Source: Bacteroidota bacterium (GTDB taxonomy: Bacteria > Bacteroidota > Bacteroidia > Flavobacteriales > Crocinitomicaceae). From it: a DNA stretch of 8,507 bases. The stretch's first letter is position 1; the number at the start of each line of letters is the position of its first letter. Below, piece after piece: positions 4,592 through 8,507 of the stretch. Both the position numbers and the translations under genes were made by a program. The notes beneath the pieces were generated by a model that was not told the DNA's origin, did no database searches, and saw only the letters and a program-made list of their open reading frames with translations. The DNA is taken from the NCBI GenBank assembly GCA_029558435.1, contig JAKQEZ010000679.1, positions 1 through 8,507 on the forward strand. The letters are read 5' to 3'.

Positions 4592-5427
4592 TATTTTGTA
4601 TTTATAAAAGTTACTAATTCATTGAAAATATTTTCGTCATATTCGCGCACCATGTTATAAAAATGGTCGAGGCTTTCAGCACTATTAAAACAGTCGGCTA
4701 AATCTTGATTATCTGCATTAATAATATACTGCTTTATTTTTTCAATTGTGTAATTTACTGCGCCGTCCTGAACGGGTGTTTTTTGTTGTTGTGGCGGTTG
4801 CATTTGTGCCGGTGGTCGTTGTTGGGTAGCTTGTAAAAATTGAATATTCAACGCTTTTTCTTTTAGTTCAAAATGTTTGTCAATCATTGGACTAACAGTT
4901 GTCAAAGTGTCGTTAATCCACTTGCCAATATTGTCTAAAACGTTGCTTTGATTTTCTGCTAAATTTGGCGCGTTGGTTTCAAGTTCGTCAAGTTCATTTT
5001 GCAGTTCGTCAATTTCTTCTTCTAACTCTTTATTGCGCTTTTTTAAATCGTCGTTTTCAAGTTCTAATTCTTTGATACGAACTTGAAATTTTAGTGCGCT
5101 GTCGTAACTGATAACGCTCGGATTTTCTTTTGACATTGTCGGCTTTTTTTCTGTGGTTTCTGTTTGTACAATTTTACCATGTGCATTGACCGGATATTCG
5201 TCTGCAAGTGCTTTATTTCCTTGTGTATTTTTGCACTTTAAAATGTAGATTCCGGCGGGTAAACTTTTTAAACGCAATTCAATTTCCTTGATGCGTTCCG
5301 GTAACTTTGTACGCGCGTTATTCCACGCAACTATATTTTGACCTTTTGGACTATCTAAGCTAACATATTTATACTGTGTTACGCTTTGGACGTTGTCAAA
5401 CCATTCTTTAAATTCTAAGGCGTTCAT
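4591..5427 (-). CDS. Coiled-coil protein, 278 aa
   Basis: This is the largest protein. Residues 1-95 form a mixed domain (SLPAGIYILKCKNTQG near 55-70); residues 113-152 are a strongly charged heptad coiled coil (KELELENDDLKKRNKELEEE and on); 160-200 are helical; 201-220 are a Gln/Pro linker; 222-278 are a helical acidic C-terminal domain. There is no membrane segment, Walker motif or nuclease motif. A parallel coiled coil between two small domains suits an oligomeric fibre, spike or scaffold. It could equally be a DNA-replication accessory, though its place among structural genes argues against that. ATG at 5427 lies 11 bases after the preceding stop; an internal ATG at residue 98 could give a shorter form starting just before the coil. 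Confidence 0.8.
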   Translation of the reverse strand: MNALEFKEWFDNVQSVTQYKYVSLDSPKGQNIVAWNNARTKLPERIKEIELRLKSLPAGIYILKCKNTQGNKALADEYPVNAHGKIVQTETTEKKPTMSKENPSVISYDSALKFQVRIKELELENDDLKKRNKELEEEIDELQNELDELETNAPNLAENQSNVLDNIGKWINDTLTTVSPMIDKHFELKEKALNIQFLQATQQRPPAQMQPPQQQKTPVQDGAVNYTIEKIKQYIINADNQDLADCFNSAESLDHFYNMVREYDENIFNELVTFINTK

Positions 5428-5438
5428 ATTGATTTTTT

Positions 5439-6149
5439 TTAATTGGTTGGTGCTATGTTTGTCGGTCGTCCTTTGACCTCTAAATATTGAATGTTTACAA
5501 TTGGAAAAGAACCCGTACCGATTTGCAATTCTGCATTTTGGTAACGGGTCGTATTATTAACCGGATATTCAAGTGTATTGTACACATAATTAAATCCGGC
5601 GGGTTGTGGCGTATTTTTACCAAGTGGACGGTATGCAACGCCAACGGCAACCTGTTTAACCGTTCCGACTTGAATCGAACCACCATAGCCAACTTTACCA
5701 TAATCAACCGGTACGGGTCGCGCTATGGTTGTTGTCGGTGCAATTGCTGACACGATTCCGACGGGCGGTTGTAATCCTTTAGAAAATGTAATTGACACGT
5801 CTTGCTCATGTATCAAATATGTATTTTCTTGATACGGTTGACCCAAACTAAAAACCGGTTGTATTGCTAATTCTTGCAAGGTAACGCCAAAAGTTACTTG
5901 ATTGCGAATAATAAAATTAGAATAACCTTTGTCCGAAAATATGCGCATTTGCGTAATCATTTCGCGCTCAATTTCTGCTAAGGTTGGCGCACTTGTTTTT
6001 GGTGGTATAAATGGAAAATAGGTAAAAGCGTGTATAATTATAAAGTGGTCTTTCGGCACTTCAATAACGCATTTTTGACTACCGGCGGTAAAGTGTTTTT
6101 GTTGCGCTTTACCGGTCAAAATTAATTGTTCTAAAAACGGCGTAATCAT
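5439..6149 (-). CDS. Beta-rich protein, candidate capsid or spike component, 236 aa
   Basis: The frame is open to a TTG at 6170, but I prefer ATG at 6149: it gives MITPFLEQLIL, lies four bases after the stop of the previous gene, and fits the tight spacing of the cluster, whereas TTG would force a 17-base overlap. The protein is rich in alternating strands (HFIIIHAFTYFPFIP, SNFIIRNQVTF, ELQIGTGSFPIVNIQYLEV) with a Pro/Gly-rich middle, little helix after residue 15, no Cys-rich site (one Cys) and no membrane segment. This profile suits a jelly-roll or spike-type virion protein. Family not recognised. It directly follows the 149-aa beta protein. Confidence 0.8.
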   Translation of the reverse strand: MITPFLEQLILTGKAQQKHFTAGSQKCVIEVPKDHFIIIHAFTYFPFIPPKTSAPTLAEIEREMITQMRIFSDKGYSNFIIRNQVTFGVTLQELAIQPVFSLGQPYQENTYLIHEQDVSITFSKGLQPPVGIVSAIAPTTTIARPVPVDYGKVGYGGSIQVGTVKQVAVGVAYRPLGKNTPQPAGFNYVYNTLEYPVNNTTRYQNAELQIGTGSFPIVNIQYLEVKGRPTNIAPTN

Positions 6150-6153
6150 TTCA

Positions 6154-6603
6154 CTAAATATAGTAAACAATCATTGAAAGTGGTTGAGCAAAAAAGTCAT
6201 TTTGTATATCAACTTTTATTTGGTCAGTTCCACTCAAAGGACGTGGAATAAAATAATATTCATCGTCCATTAAATAATTCGTAAAAAAGTACGTATTAAC
6301 GTCTTCGATTATTATTTCATTATTGATTGTTAATGTAAAATGATTCGGCACGCTCGCGGGGTCGGTTGGGTCGTCAACTAAAAGCGCAAAACCTAAAAAT
6401 ATTCGCGCCGTACCGCTTAACTGAATATTAAAAGAATCTGAACCATTTGGAACGTCAAATTTAAAACCCTTAACGCGCTTTTGCTGTTTAATCATTTTGC
6501 GCACCTCTTCGATTTTTGCGCCAAATTGTTGCCCCATAAATTGAGGCGTATTGTTGCCGGTTATATGCAACATTTCGTCAACTAAATTTTTTCCTTTTGC
6601 CAT
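6154..6603 (-). CDS. Beta-rich protein, candidate single jelly-roll capsid protein, 149 aa
   Basis: A helical N-terminal arm (residues 1-45, ending in a basic patch KQQKRVKG) precedes about 100 residues with the rhythm of eight short beta strands: FKFDV, SFNIQL, ARIFLGFALLV, HFTLTINNEIII, TYFFT, YYFIPRPL, DQIKVDIQN, LSMIVYYI. A basic arm plus a compact strand-only domain of this length is typical of single jelly-roll capsid or penton proteins, but no signature motif proves it. The gene lies just past the terminator that follows the 199-aa gene, so it is probably made in smaller amounts than that protein. It would suit a penton or minor capsid role. Confidence 0.8.
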   Translation of the reverse strand: MAKGKNLVDEMLHITGNNTPQFMGQQFGAKIEEVRKMIKQQKRVKGFKFDVPNGSDSFNIQLSGTARIFLGFALLVDDPTDPASVPNHFTLTINNEIIIEDVNTYFFTNYLMDDEYYFIPRPLSGTDQIKVDIQNDFFAQPLSMIVYYI

Positions 6604-6614
6604 AATATTTTGGT

Positions 6615-6652
6615 AAAAAAATGCCGGATAAATTTTAATTCACCGGCATTTT
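6615..6652 (-). terminator. Intrinsic terminator between the 199-aa and 149-aa genes
   Basis: AAAATGCCGG (6618-6627) pairs perfectly with CCGGCATTTT (6643-6652) across a 15-base loop, and on the minus strand runs into seven T residues (complement of A 6615-6621). It lies in the 74-bp gap 25 bases past the stop of the 199-aa gene and 12 bases before the next ATG. With no clear promoter after it, it should let only part of the transcription through. Confidence 0.85.
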
Positions 6653-6677
6653 ATTTGTAAATGATTTATTTAAAAAA

Positions 6678-7277
6678 TTACATTGTTGCGCGTGGTGAAA
6701 TAATAGCCCCAACGCCTTCAACTGACAAACTCAAATAAGTATCTGCAAACGGCGTATATGCGTTAGTTCTGATTGCAAAAACAAATTCCAAAAGTGGATT
6801 GATAACAAGTTGCGTATCAAACTCAAAATTGTTGTAATCGTTATACGTTGCATTTTTATTGAATTGCGGGTCTTGACTAATCAAACGCACTTGTTTTAAA
6901 ACTTGCGAATTTGCAATAATGATATTTAACTCACCGATTGCAATATTTTCAAAACCACCACCGACAAAAAGCGAACCGATATTTGTAACATCTTTAGTTA
7001 GTGGATTGATTGAAATAACGCTTAAATACATTCTTTCGATTGCTAACGCATTTCCAACCGGTAATTTGTTACCGTCTGAACCCATATTTGTCAAAGGAAA
7101 ATTTCTGTTGTTTGATTCCTCAAAAAAACGAAATTCAGTTCTACCGTCAAGCGGTAAAGTGTCATAAATTACGCGGGTTGTACCTTGTTGTAATTTAATT
7201 GAATTGTTGCCGAATTTATCAGTATTATTAATGATTTTATTCTGCGGTGTTACTAAGTTTAAATTGCTTGTTTTCAT
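6678..7277 (-). CDS. Beta-rich protein, best candidate major capsid protein, 199 aa
   Basis: Nearly all predicted structure is beta: TTRVIYDTLPL, TEFRFFEES, ALAIERMYLSVISI, GELNIIIANSQVL, FEFDTQLVINPLLEFVFAI, TYLSLSVEGVGAII. The N-terminal 30 residues are an Asn-rich arm. There are no Cys residues, no membrane segment and no enzyme motif. Size and strand order suit a single jelly-roll capsid subunit. Expression context supports an abundant product: it is the third gene after the cluster promoter and is followed at once by a strong terminator, as is common for major coat genes. No homologous family is recognised, and a double jelly roll (normally over 250-300 residues) is excluded by length. 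It starts 17 bases after the previous stop with an A/T-rich leader. Confidence 0.8.
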   Translation of the reverse strand: MKTSNLNLVTPQNKIINNTDKFGNNSIKLQQGTTRVIYDTLPLDGRTEFRFFEESNNRNFPLTNMGSDGNKLPVGNALAIERMYLSVISINPLTKDVTNIGSLFVGGGFENIAIGELNIIIANSQVLKQVRLISQDPQFNKNATYNDYNNFEFDTQLVINPLLEFVFAIRTNAYTPFADTYLSLSVEGVGAIISPRATM

Positions 7278-7294
7278 GTTTAAAAATTAAAAGA

Positions 7295-7849
7295 TTAACG
7301 ACCGCCGAAATTCATACCAAATTGACCGGTATTGTAACTAAAATTTTCAGCTAAATCAAATATATTTTCACTCAAATACATATTGTCGTCTTGCGACAAA
7401 AGTAATTCATTTCCGTTTTCGTCTAATACCATTGGCATTGACTTAATTCTATCAGCGTATTTGTGATTGCGCATTGAATTTTCTGCTAACATTCCGTTTT
7501 GCTGCATTGCATCAAATACAGCCGCGCCCGAAATTCCAGCACCTAAATTCGGCTTTTGTAAAACGGTTGCCGTAATAAATGAACCAACCAAACCGAAACC
7601 AAGTTTTTTGGTGACGGTTGCCTCCGGCATGAATTTAGTCATTAAACCATAACCCGCACCGCCAACCGCACCGGATAAACTCGCAGTCGCTCCGGCTTTT
7701 GCCATTTTTGGATTATAAAGTTCTGATAATAGACCGCTGGATTTTTTACGTGAAATTTTGCGAACGGTTCGAGGCTTTGCGCTCATTGTAGTTGTACGAC
7801 GGCGCGTTGTTGTTTTTTTACGCGGTGCGCGTTTTCTTTTTACTGCCAT
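7295..7849 (-). CDS. Protein with strongly basic N-terminus and hydrophobic Gly/Ala segments, 184 aa
   Basis: Sixteen of the first 36 residues are Lys or Arg (KRKRAPRKK, TTTRRRTTT, RKISRKK), a nucleic-acid-binding tail like those of small virion DNA-condensing proteins. Residues about 52-75 and 83-112 are Gly/Ala-rich and hydrophobic (ATASLSGAVGGAGYGLM, LGFGLVGSFITATVL), able to form two membrane-inserted helices. The remainder is acidic and Asn/Met-rich and ends in FGMNFGGR. A protein that binds both DNA and membrane would link genome to an internal membrane; this is inference. It sits between the tail-anchored 172-aa gene (four-base gap) and the presumed major capsid gene. Family not recognised. 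Confidence 0.8.
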   Translation of the reverse strand: MAVKRKRAPRKKTTTRRRTTTMSAKPRTVRKISRKKSSGLLSELYNPKMAKAGATASLSGAVGGAGYGLMTKFMPEATVTKKLGFGLVGSFITATVLQKPNLGAGISGAAVFDAMQQNGMLAENSMRNHKYADRIKSMPMVLDENGNELLLSQDDNMYLSENIFDLAENFSYNTGQFGMNFGGR

Positions 7850-7853
7850 GCTC

Positions 7854-8372
7854 TTATTTTTTACGAGTTGCTAAATAAATGATTCCACCAAGTAAAGCCA
7901 AACCGCCAACAATGACAGCCGGATTTTTATAAAATGGTTGCGGTTCGTTACCGACTTGTATTTGATAATCCGGTAATTGCATTTCGCGGGGCTGTGCTTC
8001 ACCGCCACCGGTAAAATTTTGAATTGCGTTTGCAATTTTTGAGCCGAACGTGTCGCCAGATGCTTTGCGCTCTTGTTTTGCTATATACGCCTGTTGTTTT
8101 GCGTCTTTGCGCTCCTGACGGTTTGCGCTCCAATTTTGGACTTTTTCTTTTATACCGCTAAAAATACCATTCATTTGCGTTGGTTGAAATGGTGCTAACG
8201 CGGTCATGACTTTCAAATATTGTTCGTCTGGCAAGTCGTCAAAATAATCTTCACGCACCCAAACGCCATTGGCTGAATTTTCAGATTCCGGCACGAACAC
8301 GTACATATCTTTTGATTGCGCCATGTGACTATAAAAGCTGTCATCTTTTTCGGCTAATTGCAAATATCCCAT
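7854..8372 (-). CDS. Tail-anchored membrane protein, 172 aa
   Basis: This is the first gene of the structural cluster. Residues 1-65 form an acidic soluble part with aromatics (DMYVFVPESENSANGVWVRE), 70-105 a highly charged, basic helix (KEKVQNWSANRQERKDAKQQ), 118-148 a Gly/Pro/Gln-rich linker, and about 150-168 one Gly-rich hydrophobic span (PAVIVGGLALLGGIIYLA) closed by TRKK. It has no signal peptide. The end of the span resembles those of other membrane proteins in this element (YLATRKK against YAVTRPKK). The start is ATG at 8372, equal to position 6 of the circle, 71 bases after the protease stop, with a candidate promoter in that gap. A minor virion membrane protein is the likely role. 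Confidence 0.8.
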   Translation of the reverse strand: MGYLQLAEKDDSFYSHMAQSKDMYVFVPESENSANGVWVREDYFDDLPDEQYLKVMTALAPFQPTQMNGIFSGIKEKVQNWSANRQERKDAKQQAYIAKQERKASGDTFGSKIANAIQNFTGGGEAQPREMQLPDYQIQVGNEPQPFYKNPAVIVGGLALLGGIIYLATRKK

Positions 8373-8507
8373 AAATAAATTTTTATATCAAAATAAAGGC
8401 TTTCAATTGACTAATCAAAAAAACGTCCTTTTGATAAGACAATTTAAACGGGTATAATTTGACGGTATTTGTATGGGCGTTCAATGTTGGCGTATGCGTT
8501 CGTTAAA
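8367..8507. repeat. Terminal direct repeat, right copy (circular overlap)
   Basis: Identical to 1-141; see the left copy. Anyone counting genes or length should drop one of the two. The last 64 bases (8444-8507) repeat the 3' end of the protease gene on the minus strand, a duplicate view of that gene and not a second gene. Confidence 0.9.

Noticed and set aside
6150..6170. TTG start at 6170 for the 236-aa beta-rich protein
   Set aside because: It would overlap the previous gene by 17 bases with a rare start codon; ATG at 6149 lies four bases after the stop and fits the cluster.
1..8366. Assignment to Finnlakeviridae or another named family
   Set aside because: Size, host type and membrane genes are compatible, but coat protein length differs from FLiP and no shared sequence can be shown without a search.
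78..8372. Search for an HUH Rep, Walker-A ATPase or integrase
   Set aside because: No hydrophobic-flanked HUH pair outside the M23 active site, no GxxxxGK(S/T) and no recombinase motif was found in any translated gene.
1..8507. tRNA, rRNA or CRISPR array
   Set aside because: No cloverleaf, no rRNA-like stretch, and no regularly spaced repeats of CRISPR length; the GTACTAAAC repeats are too short and close.

Overview
The window is one complete circular element. Its first 141 bases (1-141) recur exactly as its last 141 bases (8367-8507), which is the usual mark of a circular molecule assembled by overlaps of that length. The unique circle is therefore about 8,366 bp. It is AT-rich, its start codons are preceded by A/T-rich leaders rather than Shine-Dalgarno sequences, and several leaders carry matches to the Bacteroidota (Flavobacteriia) -7 promoter element TAnnTTTG. 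A virus or satellite of a Bacteroidota host is the best reading.

Layout: 16 closely packed genes lie on the minus strand and one small gene (1981-2244) on the plus strand. Read in the transcribed direction from the non-coding region (1543-1980), an early-looking trio (140, 75 and 87 aa) ends at an intrinsic terminator (585-550). Next is a transglutaminase-like cysteine protease (78-530). Transcription then passes through the circular junction into a long cluster: a 172-aa membrane protein, a 184-aa protein with a strongly basic N-terminus, a 199-aa beta-rich protein followed at once by a strong terminator (6652-6615), two more beta-rich proteins, a coiled-coil protein, a 57-aa protein, two N-terminally anchored membrane proteins, an M23 endopeptidase with a C-terminal membrane anchor, a 76-aa membrane protein, and a Lys/Ala-repeat protein that ends at a third terminator (2318-2289). 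Genes are coupled by ATGA, TAATG and TAGTG overlaps.

How it may work: beta-rich, capsid-like proteins, five single-span membrane proteins plus one hydrophobic basic protein, and a membrane-anchored peptidoglycan hydrolase together suggest a small icosahedral phage with an internal membrane. That is broadly the life style of Flavobacterium phage FLiP (Finnlakeviridae, circular ssDNA of about 9 kb) or of PM2. I cannot show homology to either. No HUH or other replication initiator, no Walker-A packaging ATPase, no integrase and no polymerase can be recognised. Either the initiator is novel (the 140-aa gene next to iteron-like repeats is the best positional candidate), or replication is RNA-primed by the host, or the element depends on a helper.

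The 438-bp non-coding region holds direct repeats of GTACTAAAC, two outward-facing intrinsic terminators, a 7-bp dyad overlapping a DnaA-like box, and promoter-like elements. It is the likely origin and control region. A second unusual site is a 13-bp-arm hairpin (2248-2282) that holds the only two GATC sites I could find in the whole circle.
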